Below are positions 1 to 4,946 of a stretch of 8,030 bases of DNA, in pieces. This DNA is from Domibacillus sp. (GTDB lineage Bacteria; Bacillota; Bacilli; Bacillales; Domibacillaceae), in contig JAPSKG010000102.1 in the NCBI GenBank assembly GCA_031177795.1, positions 1-8,030 of the forward strand, in the 5' to 3' direction. The notes beneath the pieces are model-generated. The model was not told where the DNA came from and made no database searches. It was given only the letters and a program-made list of their open reading frames with translations. Each line of letters begins with the position of its first letter. The stretch's first letter is position 1. Both the position numbers and the translations under genes were made by a program.

Positions 1-355
1 CCACCACAGCGAATGTTTCAGTTTCATCCGCGCCTGCTTTATGGTTCATGACAATATCCACATATACATGCAAACCGGCATCATGACATGCTTGAACCGC
101 TTTTTCAAGTTCTTCTTTTGTTCCATATTTTGTAGGAACAGTCCCTTTTTGATCAAATTCACCGAGATCAAACAAATCGTACACAGCATACCCATTATCC
201 TCTTTGCTCTGGCCTTTTGTAACAGGCGGAATCCATACGGCACCAAATCCTACATCTTTTAATTCTTTTACGCGTTCTGCAAGACGCTTCCAATGTTGGT
301 GATCCGCCGGTAAGTGCCATTCAAAAAATTGCATGATGGTACGATTTCTTTCCAT
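1..355 (-). CDS. Cytoplasmic alpha-amylase (GH13), N-terminal part, truncated by window edge
   Basis: This is the first 118 residues of an endo-acting alpha-1,4-glucan hydrolase. The protein starts MERNRTIMQFFEWHLP, and the frame stays open to the window edge. Recognisable family landmarks are the MQFFEW N-terminal strand, the AVWIPP segment (about residues 39-44), the YDLFDLGEF segment (59-67), KGTVPTKYGT (70-79), and conserved GH13 region I, DIVMNHK, at 100-106. In region I, Asn104 and His105 are the usual calcium-binding and substrate-binding residues. The order and spacing match Bacillus liquefying-type amylases. There is no signal peptide before the first strand, so the enzyme is inferred to be intracellular, acting on imported maltodextrins or glycogen. 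The ATG at 353-355 is preceded by an AGGAGAG ribosome site about 7 nt upstream. The catalytic Asp and Glu lie outside the window, so activity cannot be judged. Confidence 0.93.
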   Translation of the reverse strand, partial: MERNRTIMQFFEWHLPADHQHWKRLAERVKELKDVGFGAVWIPPVTKGQSKEDNGYAVYDLFDLGEFDQKGTVPTKYGTKEELEKAVQACHDAGLHVYVDIVMNHKAGADETETFAVV

Positions 356-389
356 TATCCATCTCTCCTGTCATCTGCTTATGAAAAAC

Positions 390-419
390 TGTATAAGCTT
401 TTTATACCCCATTTTTCAA
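390..419 (-). promoter_or_regulatory. Putative sigma-A promoter of the amylase gene
   Basis: On the minus strand a TTGAAA -35 box (414-419) is followed after 18 nt by a TATACA -10 box (390-395). This gives a leader of roughly 30 nt before the ATG. GTATAA (391-396) and TTATAC (402-407) form a 6-bp inverted repeat over the -10 region that could be an operator. I find no catabolite-responsive element match here. Confidence 0.5.
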
Positions 420-433
420 AAAAATGACTCATC

Positions 434-476
434 AAAAAAAATAAATCGGCTGCCCTTACCAGGCAGCCGATTTATT
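434..476 (-). terminator. Rho-independent terminator of the GNAT gene
   Basis: A perfect 15-bp stem (440-454 with 462-476) has a GC-rich upper half and a 7-nt loop. On the minus strand it runs into a T-tract (434-439). It starts 6 nt after the stop codon of the acetyltransferase gene and ends before the amylase promoter, which separates the two transcription units. Confidence 0.92.
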
Positions 477-481
477 GGTCA

Positions 482-940
482 CTAAGCCGTTTGAATAGCC
501 ATTGCAATTTCATCACAGTTTGTAAATTTGGGACAATGAATGCAATCGGTCCATACTTTTTGAGGCATTTCTGTTTTTTGTATAATATCAAAGCCGCATT
601 TTTTAAAAAAAGCAACTTGATAAGTAAGCGAAATAAGTTTGGGAATACCGATTTGTTTCGTCTCTTCAACAACTCGTTCAACGAGCATTTTACCAATGCC
701 GCGTCCTTTCGCTTTTTCTTTTACACCGAGCGAACGAATTTCAGCAAGGTCGTGACCAAGTATCGCAAGGCTTGCGATGCCAAGAATTTCTCCTTTTTCG
801 TCTGCAACAAATATAGATTGCAAATTTAAAATGAGTGATTCTTTTGTTCGAGGCAGCATTAGCCCTTCATTTGCATATTGATTCACGAGTTCAAATACCT
901 GCTCCATATCCGCCAGCCTTGCTTTGCGTACTTCGACCAT
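482..940 (-). CDS. GNAT N-acetyltransferase, short N-acetylglutamate-synthase-like (ArgA-like)
   Basis: This 152-residue protein is a single-domain GNAT acetyltransferase. The acetyl-CoA pyrophosphate-binding motif is IRSLGVKEKAKGRGIG (about 68-83), with the Gln/Arg-x-x-Gly-x-Gly type signature at R80-G81-I82-G83. The terminal GNAT strand is FFKKCGF (111-117). A cysteine-containing tail, C133-x2-C136-x5-C142, follows and resembles Bacillus proteins annotated as ArgA-like acetyltransferases. The family resembles short stand-alone N-acetylglutamate synthases, which make N-acetylglutamate from acetyl-CoA and glutamate for arginine synthesis. That substrate is inferred, but it is supported by the gene being divergent from argJ and sharing ARG boxes with it. 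The cysteines might bind a metal or be redox active; this is speculation. The ATG at 938-940 has a purine-rich GAGAGAG site upstream. The gene has its own promoter and terminator. It could instead acetylate another amino acid. Confidence 0.85.
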   Translation of the reverse strand: MVEVRKARLADMEQVFELVNQYANEGLMLPRTKESLILNLQSIFVADEKGEILGIASLAILGHDLAEIRSLGVKEKAKGRGIGKMLVERVVEETKQIGIPKLISLTYQVAFFKKCGFDIIQKTEMPQKVWTDCIHCPKFTNCDEIAMAIQTA

Positions 941-975
941 GGTTTTTCACTCTCTCTATTCAATGTTATCTTTCC

Positions 976-1003
976 ATCTTACTAATTTCTCTTAAGTTGT
1001 CAA
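976..1003 (-). promoter_or_regulatory. Putative sigma-A promoter of the GNAT gene
   Basis: On the minus strand a consensus TTGACA (998-1003) and TAAGAT (976-981) are separated by 16 nt. This places the transcription start near 969. The -35 box lies next to and partly inside the degenerate ARG box at 1001-1018, so bound repressor would block RNA polymerase. Confidence 0.65.
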
Positions 1004-1018
1004 GCTAAAATATTCATG
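1001..1018. promoter_or_regulatory. Degenerate ARG box (half-site), second of a tandem pair
   Basis: Read on the minus strand, this 18-mer has a good left half (TGAATATTT) and a poor right half compared with the ARG-box consensus TGAAT-W4-ATTCA. Its value comes from position. It ends exactly 3 bp before the perfect box at 1022-1039, the spacing of tandem ARG boxes bound by the ArgR hexamer. It overlaps the -35 box of the GNAT gene. Confidence 0.5.
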
Positions 1019-1021
1019 AAA

Positions 1022-1039
1022 TTTGAATAATTATTCAAA
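1022..1039. promoter_or_regulatory. ARG box, ArgR/AhrC operator
   Basis: TTTGAATAATTATTCAAA is a perfect palindrome, extending to 20 bp at 1021-1040. It matches every fixed position of the ARG-box consensus WNTGAATWWWWATTCANW. It lies just upstream of the predicted argJ -35 region and about 50-70 bp upstream of the GNAT transcription start, so it can serve both divergent genes. The arginine repressor, with arginine as co-repressor, is the expected ligand. Confidence 0.85.
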
Positions 1040-1044
1040 TCCCC

Positions 1045-1074
1045 TTTCCGTAAAGCGCTTTTCCGTTGTATAAT
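1045..1074 (+). promoter_or_regulatory. Putative argJ promoter
   Basis: A perfect TATAAT -10 box lies at 1069-1074. The -35 region about 18 nt upstream (TTTCCG, 1045-1050) is poor. The -10 box lies 30 bp downstream of the perfect ARG box. The predicted transcription start near 1081 gives a leader of about 28 nt. Confidence 0.6.
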
Positions 1075-1095
1075 AAAAACATAAAATTTAACGCT

Positions 1096-1101
1096 AGGGG
1101 G
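1096..1101 (+). promoter_or_regulatory. Ribosome binding site that fixes the TTG start of argJ
   Basis: AGGGGG is followed by 7 nt and then TTG at 1109-1111. No ATG or GTG lies in a better position, so the TTG is taken as the initiator. Confidence 0.8.
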
Positions 1102-1108
1102 ATTTTCT

Positions 1109-2257
1109 TTGAGCTCTTTTCCAAAAGGATTTACGTCTTGCTCCATCAATGCAGGCATTAAAGACGATACACTTGATTTTACCATTATTTATTCAGAAGT
1201 CCGGGCTGCAGCTGCAGCGATGTTTACTAAAAATCAGTTTTGCGGCGCGCCTATTGTGATTGGCAAAAAACATGTAGCGGATGGTTATTTGCAGGCAATT
1301 GCAGTTAACAGCAAAAACGCAAACGTAGCAACAGGTGAAAAAGGGCTTCAAGATGCTGTAAAAGTAACGGAAGTTGTAGCACAAGAGCTTTCGATTAATG
1401 CAACTGACGTTCTTCCTTCTTCTACAGGCGTTATTGGTGTTCCTCTGCCGGTTGAAAAAATCATTTCTGCTGTTCCTGGATTAAAACAGCAGTTAACAGC
1501 AGATGGGCTGGAACAATCAGCAAAAGCCATTATGACAACCGATACATACCCGAAATTCCGCACGCGAAAAATAGGAAATGTAACCATTTCTGCAATGGCA
1601 AAAGGTTCTGGCATGATTGAGCCAAACATGGCAACTATGCTTAGTTACATTTTAACAGATGCCAAAATTGAACCGGCTGATTTGCAAAGCATGCTGAAAA
1701 AAGCTGTCGATGTTTCTTTTAACAGTGTTTCAGTTGACGGAGATACAAGCACAAGCGATACAGTAGCCATGCTGGCTAATGGTCTTGCAGGCAGCGTAGA
1801 TTTAAAAGAATTTGAAAAAGCGTTAACTGAAATTTGTATAGAGCTTGCTAAAGAAATCGCCCGTGACGGTGAAGGTGCAACAAAACTAGTGGAAGTTCAA
1901 GTATCCGGCGCTGATACTGACCTTGTCGCAAAAAAAATTGGCAAATCGATTGTTAATTCCCCGCTTGTTAAAACGGCTATCTTCGGTGAAGATCCTAACT
2001 GGGGACGAATTATGTCAACGATTGGAAATTCCGAGGATAAAATAGACACTTCTTCTGTTTCCGTCGCTTTTAATGAAATGTATGTTTTCAAAGACGGCAA
2101 GCCGACGGAGGATAAACGCGCTGAACTTGAGGAATATTTAAAAACGAAGGAAGTTTTAATTAAAATCTCACTCGGGCACGGCACAGGATCCGCAACCGTC
2201 TGGGGCTGCGACTTATCTTATGATTATGTGAAAATTAACGGAGAGTATACAACATAA
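1109..2257 (+). CDS. argJ: Arginine biosynthesis protein ArgJ (glutamate N-acetyltransferase, possibly bifunctional)
   Basis: ArgJ moves the acetyl group from N-acetylornithine to glutamate, releasing ornithine (EC 2.3.1.35). This is the recycling step of arginine synthesis in the cytoplasm. Bifunctional members also acetylate glutamate from acetyl-CoA (EC 2.3.1.1). The 382 residues carry family hallmarks: SSFPKGF at the start, AAAAAMFTKNQFCGAP (about 33-48), VNSKNANVATG (66-76), SSTGVIG (104-110), AKGSGMIEPNMATML (164-178), DGDTSTSDT (210-218), ARDGEGATK (251-259), and a C-terminal WGCDLSYDYVKINGEY. The self-cleavage point should be Ala175-Thr176, with Thr176 the N-terminal nucleophile of the beta chain. 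The protein is about 20 residues shorter than typical Bacillus ArgJ, because its N-terminus starts directly at the conserved SSFPKGF. It is not followed by argB or argD but by its own terminator, so it is separate from the usual argCJBD cluster. Mono- or bifunctionality cannot be read from sequence. Confidence 0.96.
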   Translation: MSSFPKGFTSCSINAGIKDDTLDFTIIYSEVRAAAAAMFTKNQFCGAPIVIGKKHVADGYLQAIAVNSKNANVATGEKGLQDAVKVTEVVAQELSINATDVLPSSTGVIGVPLPVEKIISAVPGLKQQLTADGLEQSAKAIMTTDTYPKFRTRKIGNVTISAMAKGSGMIEPNMATMLSYILTDAKIEPADLQSMLKKAVDVSFNSVSVDGDTSTSDTVAMLANGLAGSVDLKEFEKALTEICIELAKEIARDGEGATKLVEVQVSGADTDLVAKKIGKSIVNSPLVKTAIFGEDPNWGRIMSTIGNSEDKIDTSSVSVAFNEMYVFKDGKPTEDKRAELEEYLKTKEVLIKISLGHGTGSATVWGCDLSYDYVKINGEYTT

Positions 2258-2260
2258 TGG

Positions 2261-2289
2261 AAATCCCGCCTTTATATGGCGGGGTTTTT
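2261..2289 (+). terminator. Rho-independent terminator of argJ
   Basis: CCCGCC (2265-2270) pairs with GGCGGG (2278-2283). The stem is extended by a T-G and A-T pairs, has a 7-nt loop, and is followed by five T. It lies 3 nt after the argJ stop. The T-tract touches the -35 box of the next transcription unit. Confidence 0.92.
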
Positions 2290-2316
2290 GATTTCCCCAT
2301 CAAAATATGCTATCTT
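2288..2316 (+). promoter_or_regulatory. Putative promoter of the tetR-SMR operon
   Basis: TTGATT (2288-2293) and TATCTT (2311-2316) are 17 nt apart. A TG dinucleotide at 2308-2309 gives an extended -10 (TGC-TATCTT). The predicted transcription start falls near 2323, inside the palindrome at 2320-2333. Confidence 0.6.
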
Positions 2317-2319
2317 TTA

Positions 2320-2333
2320 CTAACGAACGTTAG
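2320..2333. promoter_or_regulatory. Putative TetR-family operator
   Basis: CTAACG-AA-CGTTAG has perfect 6-bp arms around a 2-bp centre. It spans the predicted transcription start and abuts the ribosome site of the regulator gene. Position and symmetry fit autorepression by the TetR protein encoded directly downstream, relieved by a ligand that the SMR pair exports. This is inference from position. Confidence 0.6.
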
Positions 2334-2340
2334 GAAGGTG
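2332..2340 (+). promoter_or_regulatory. Ribosome binding site that fixes the TTG start of the TetR gene
   Basis: AGGAAGGTG is followed by 6 nt and TTG at 2347-2349. The open frame extends upstream to an ATG at 2257. That stretch contains the argJ terminator, the promoter and the operator, so the upstream ATG is not credible. Confidence 0.85.
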
Positions 2341-2346
2341 TTTTCT

Positions 2347-2871
2347 TTGAAAGAAAAAATTAAACAGGCTGCTGCCGCTCTTTTTGCAGAGCATGGCTAT
2401 GCTGGAACGTCGCTTGCACAAATAAGCGAAAAAGTCGGCATCAAAAAGCCTTCTATTTATGCTCATTACAAAAGCAAAAAACACTTGTTTGAATCTCTTC
2501 TTTATGATGCCTTCGAATCAGAAATGGCCCGCATTGAAAAAACAACTGATTTATATGTTTTGCTTGAGTCTTACCTTTTCCTTTATGAAAAAGATGCTTT
2601 ATTCCGTTTTTTGCTCACCAGTTCTTTTTTCCCGCCGGAATCGTTAAAAAAAAGCGTCTTGCAGCGGTATTATGTGTATCTTGACGCTCTCGAATTAAAA
2701 GCAGAAAAGCTGCTGCAAAACTGTCCTGGCAACCTTCAAGATGCAGCATCCATGTATACGGTTATTCTTGACAGTGTTTTTGTAGAATTATGCTACGGGA
2801 CTCGTGAACGAACGGAAAAACGGCTGGAAACAGCATGGCGGTTTTATTGGAACAGCGTGATGAAAGGATAG
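2347..2871 (+). CDS. TetR/AcrR-family transcriptional regulator of the adjacent SMR efflux pair
   Basis: This is a 174-residue regulator. Residues 1-50 form the standard TetR DNA-binding domain: KEKIKQAAAALFAEHGYAGT, then the helix-turn-helix around LAQISEKVGIKKPSIYAHY (23-41), then the KSKKHLFE segment. The remaining roughly 120 residues are an all-helical ligand-binding and dimerisation domain with no recognisable specificity. The TTG start is set by a strong AGGAAGGTG site. The first SMR gene begins 6 nt after its stop, so the three genes form one operon. The arrangement resembles yvdT-yvdS-yvdR of Bacillus subtilis, from memory and not by alignment. The likely role is ligand-responsive repression of its own operon through the palindrome at 2320-2333. 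The inducer is unknown. Confidence 0.9.
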   Translation: MKEKIKQAAAALFAEHGYAGTSLAQISEKVGIKKPSIYAHYKSKKHLFESLLYDAFESEMARIEKTTDLYVLLESYLFLYEKDALFRFLLTSSFFPPESLKKSVLQRYYVYLDALELKAEKLLQNCPGNLQDAASMYTVILDSVFVELCYGTRERTEKRLETAWRFYWNSVMKG

Positions 2872-2877
2872 AAACAA

Positions 2878-3213
2878 ATGAAAATAAAATGGCTTTTGGT
2901 CGTTTTGGCGGGTTTGTTCGAAGTGGGGTGGGCTGCGGGACTAAAGCACGCTGATTCTTTATTTGAATGGCTGCTGACCATCTTATCTATTATCATAAGT
3001 TTTCTTGTGCTTGTTTATTGCTCAAAAGAGTTGCCGGCTACAACAGTTTATGCGGTTTTTGTCGGTCTTGGAACGGCTGGAACAGTTTTATTAGAGATGA
3101 TTTATTTTGGTGAACCATTTAACTGGTTGAAAATTGCTTTAATCAGCGTTCTTTTTTGCAGTGTAATAGGCTTGAAAACTACTACACATAAAAAGGATGT
3201 GCATCTGTCATGA
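2878..3213 (+). CDS. SMR-family efflux subunit, first of pair (Gdx-like features)
   Basis: This 111-residue protein has four predicted membrane helices (about 4-21, 30-48, 57-76 and 84-100), the small multidrug resistance fold. The essential substrate- and proton-binding glutamate of helix 1 is Glu15 in AGLFEVGWA. Trp18, three residues later, is typical of the guanidinium-exporting (Gdx/SugE-like) branch, as is the C-terminal GLK (98-100). The YAVFVGLGTAGTV stretch (58-70) is the conserved helix-3 dimer-contact region. A polar tail (THKKDVHLS) follows helix 4. AAAGGA lies 9 nt before the ATG. Paired SMR genes usually form heterodimers with opposite membrane orientation, so this protein should work with the next gene. 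Substrate is uncertain: guanidinium-like cations or quaternary ammonium compounds. No guanidine riboswitch is visible upstream. Confidence 0.9.
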   Translation: MKIKWLLVVLAGLFEVGWAAGLKHADSLFEWLLTILSIIISFLVLVYCSKELPATTVYAVFVGLGTAGTVLLEMIYFGEPFNWLKIALISVLFCSVIGLKTTTHKKDVHLS

Positions 3214-3524
3214 TGTGGCTGCTTTTGGTGGTAGCCGGCTTGCTGGAAGTAATCGGTGTTACCGGAATTACCATGGTCAACAAGCGAAAAACTGCTTTGG
3301 CCTGGACCATGCTAATCGGCGGTTTTGGGTTAAGCTTTATTTGTTTATCGGTCGCCATGCAGTTTATTCCAATGGGGACTGCATACGCGGTTTGGACTGG
3401 CATAGGAACCGCCGGCAGTACGCTCGTTGGTATGGTTGTATACAAAGAACCGCGTGATAAAAAACGTATTTTATTTCTTTCCTTAATTCTCCTGTCTGTC
3501 ATAGGGTTAAAGCTAGTTTCATAA
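3210..3524 (+). CDS. SMR-family efflux subunit, second of pair
   Basis: This 104-residue, four-helix SMR protein has the catalytic glutamate at Glu13 (AGLLEVIGV) and the strongly conserved YAVWTGIGTAGS segment (59-70), followed by YKEP (78-81) and a C-terminal IGLKLVS. It lacks the Trp three residues after the glutamate (Gly16 instead), unlike its partner. The two subunits are therefore not equivalent at the binding site, as expected for an obligate heterodimer. The start codon overlaps the stop of the first subunit (ATGA at 3210-3213), which implies translational coupling. A second ATG follows at 3213 and could also be used. An AAAGGA site lies about 12 nt upstream, rather far. The last codons lie inside one arm of the hairpin at 3492-3546. 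Confidence 0.9.
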   Translation: MMWLLLVVAGLLEVIGVTGITMVNKRKTALAWTMLIGGFGLSFICLSVAMQFIPMGTAYAVWTGIGTAGSTLVGMVVYKEPRDKKRILFLSLILLSVIGLKLVS

Positions 3525-3551
3525 AAAAACTGCCTATGACAGACAGTTTTT
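3492..3551. terminator. Terminator region between the convergent SMR operon and DUF2252 gene
   Basis: Two competing stems are visible. A perfect 14-bp inverted repeat (3492-3505 with 3533-3546) spans a 27-nt loop and is followed on the plus strand by TTTTT, suiting the SMR operon. Its left arm is coding sequence. Inside it, AAAAACTG (3525-3532) pairs with CAGTTTTT (3544-3551). On the minus strand that smaller hairpin is followed by more T residues and overlaps the DUF2252 stop, suiting termination in that direction. Confidence 0.7.
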
Positions 3552-4881
3552 ATGTGAACTTATAATTAAGCCAGCCGCAAAACAAAACATAGTCCTGCTT
3601 AACGCGCTCTTTGTAAGCATTTGATAAAAATACAAGCTGTGTAGAAAATGCTTCATAGCTGTCTCCAATTGCCTTTAAAATTTCTTCTTCACTGTGATAA
3701 TCTAACAAAGCTTGTTCAATATCTGCATCTGCACGGGCATGAACTTTCGCAGCAATGCCGCCAAATACCTCCAATACTTTATCAAATTCCTCTGCATTTT
3801 CAATGTCTTCCGGCTTAATCTGCTTTTTGTAAGGCGACCGCTCTCGTATGTAAAAATGGCGGTTGTCGATCGTTACATAACCAAGAAATGGGTCGTCATG
3901 ATGGTGCATAGCTTTTTGTGTTGTAACAACCCTTTCACCCTGGTGATTATACTTTTCCCAGAATTCTTCGTTATACGGCACAAAATAAGCGGGAATCGGC
4001 GCACGCGCTTCTTTCATTTCCAATATAATGTCATCCATTTCGTGCGAACAATCTTGTTTTCCTTCAATTAAAATATAGTAACGATCTAAACCAATGGAAG
4101 CAGTGCCTGAACCGTTTTTCCGGACAATATGTTTTATTTCATAAAATTCCGTCTTTTTCCGATCTTCTTTATCAAGGCTGGCTATGTAATCTTGCCAGGC
4201 TGCCTCAATCTTTTCTTTTTCCTTTTGTGATAATGATGTCAGTTCTTCTGTTGGTTTAAATAAACGTGTATTCCCTTCATTTGTGGTCCAGCGTTCCAGA
4301 AGACGGGCAGAATCTCGTTTTTCACTTTTTTTCAGCACTTTGCGAATGGGGCCTTTCGTGTTTTCTGACGTAAAAAACAAAGTGACCGGATCTTCTTTTC
4401 CATTCACAAACTTTTTCAGCTGTTTGTAATAAGCTTCAAGAAATACGTGCATCCGCTTTTCAGCGTCTTCAAAACCATATTGTTCGCAGTAAAGGGCGAT
4501 GCTGACCGTCATGCGGAGCAAATCGTACACATAAGAGCCCATGTATCCTTCATCAAAATCATTTATATCATAAACAATATTGCCTTCATTATTTTGAAAC
4601 GCACCAAAATTTTCAACATGCATATCTCCTTGAATCCATGTTGGCTTTTTTTCCGGTGTATGAAATGAAAATGGAATTTTAGTTACGTCATAATAAAATA
4701 AATAAGCGCTTCCTCGAAAAAAACGAAATGGATTTTCTGCCATTTGCCGATATTTCCGCTTGCGTTTTTCAGTGTTTAGGCCGGTAATTCTTGAGTCAAA
4801 TTCATTCAACACTGTTTCCAGCAAATTAGACCGGAGAGAGCGCCTTGTTTTCTGCACTTCTTCCATCCAGTTTTTGATCAT
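3550..4881 (-). CDS. DUF2252 family protein, kinase/phosphotransferase-like
   Basis: This is a cytoplasmic protein of 443 residues with no signal peptide or membrane helix. It matches the DUF2252 family: NPFRFFRGSAYLFYYD (50-65), GDMHVENFG (85-93), YDINDFDEG (104-112), GSGTASIGLDRYYIL (257-271), KEARAP (290-295), FYIRERSPYK (343-352) and AAKVHARAD (377-385). GDxHxxN and DFDE resemble the catalytic-loop HGDxHxxN and metal-binding DFD/E motifs of aminoglycoside-phosphotransferase-like kinases, so an ATP-dependent phosphotransfer activity is plausible. The substrate is unknown and the family is poorly characterised. An in-frame ATG six codons further upstream lies within the AGGGAGGGG ribosome site, so the start is the ATG at 4879-4881, 6 nt after GGAGGGG. 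The gene has its own promoter and is isolated from its neighbours by terminators. Nothing in the context tells its job. Confidence 0.85.
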   Translation of the reverse strand: MIKNWMEEVQKTRRSLRSNLLETVLNEFDSRITGLNTEKRKRKYRQMAENPFRFFRGSAYLFYYDVTKIPFSFHTPEKKPTWIQGDMHVENFGAFQNNEGNIVYDINDFDEGYMGSYVYDLLRMTVSIALYCEQYGFEDAEKRMHVFLEAYYKQLKKFVNGKEDPVTLFFTSENTKGPIRKVLKKSEKRDSARLLERWTTNEGNTRLFKPTEELTSLSQKEKEKIEAAWQDYIASLDKEDRKKTEFYEIKHIVRKNGSGTASIGLDRYYILIEGKQDCSHEMDDIILEMKEARAPIPAYFVPYNEEFWEKYNHQGERVVTTQKAMHHHDDPFLGYVTIDNRHFYIRERSPYKKQIKPEDIENAEEFDKVLEVFGGIAAKVHARADADIEQALLDYHSEEEILKAIGDSYEAFSTQLVFLSNAYKERVKQDYVLFCGWLNYKFT

Positions 4882-4887
4882 CAAAAT

Positions 4888-4894
4888 CCCCTCC
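4888..4894 (-). promoter_or_regulatory. Ribosome binding site that fixes the DUF2252 start
   Basis: GGAGGGG on the minus strand lies 6 nt before the ATG at 4881. The alternative upstream ATG at 4899 would place this site inside the coding sequence and has no site of its own. Confidence 0.85.
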
Positions 4895-4905
4895 CTCATC
4901 TTTTT

Positions 4906-4914
4906 ATTTTACCA
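4906..4914 (-). promoter_or_regulatory. Putative extended -10 promoter of the DUF2252 gene
   Basis: TGG-TAAAAT on the minus strand is a good extended -10. The expected -35 position (4929-4934) falls in the AEC terminator stem and matches poorly. The leader would be under 20 nt, placing the ribosome site almost at the 5' end. Confidence 0.45.
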
Positions 4915-4918
4915 CAAC

Positions 4919-4946
4919 AAAAAAGGCACGGCTTAAAAAGCCGTGC
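4919..4946 (-). terminator. Rho-independent terminator of the AEC gene
   Basis: GCACGGCTT (4926-4934) pairs with AAGCCGTGC (4938-4946). The stem is 9 bp with a 3-nt loop. On the minus strand it is followed by six T (4919-4924). The stem begins directly after the stop codon at 4947-4949. Confidence 0.92.

Noticed and set aside
491..829. 112-codon plus-strand ORF opposite the GNAT gene
   Set aside because: It is the shadow of a clear GNAT-encoding frame, with composition atypical of a protein and no ribosome site.
1050..1063. AAAGCGCTTT palindrome near argJ -35 as a CcpA cre site
   Set aside because: The central AAnCGnT positions fit, but the outer TG and CA positions of the cre consensus are all mismatched.
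2257..2346. Longer TetR protein starting at ATG 2257
   Set aside because: The 30 extra residues would be encoded by the argJ terminator, the promoter and the operator. TetR homology begins at the TTG at 2347, which has a strong ribosome site.
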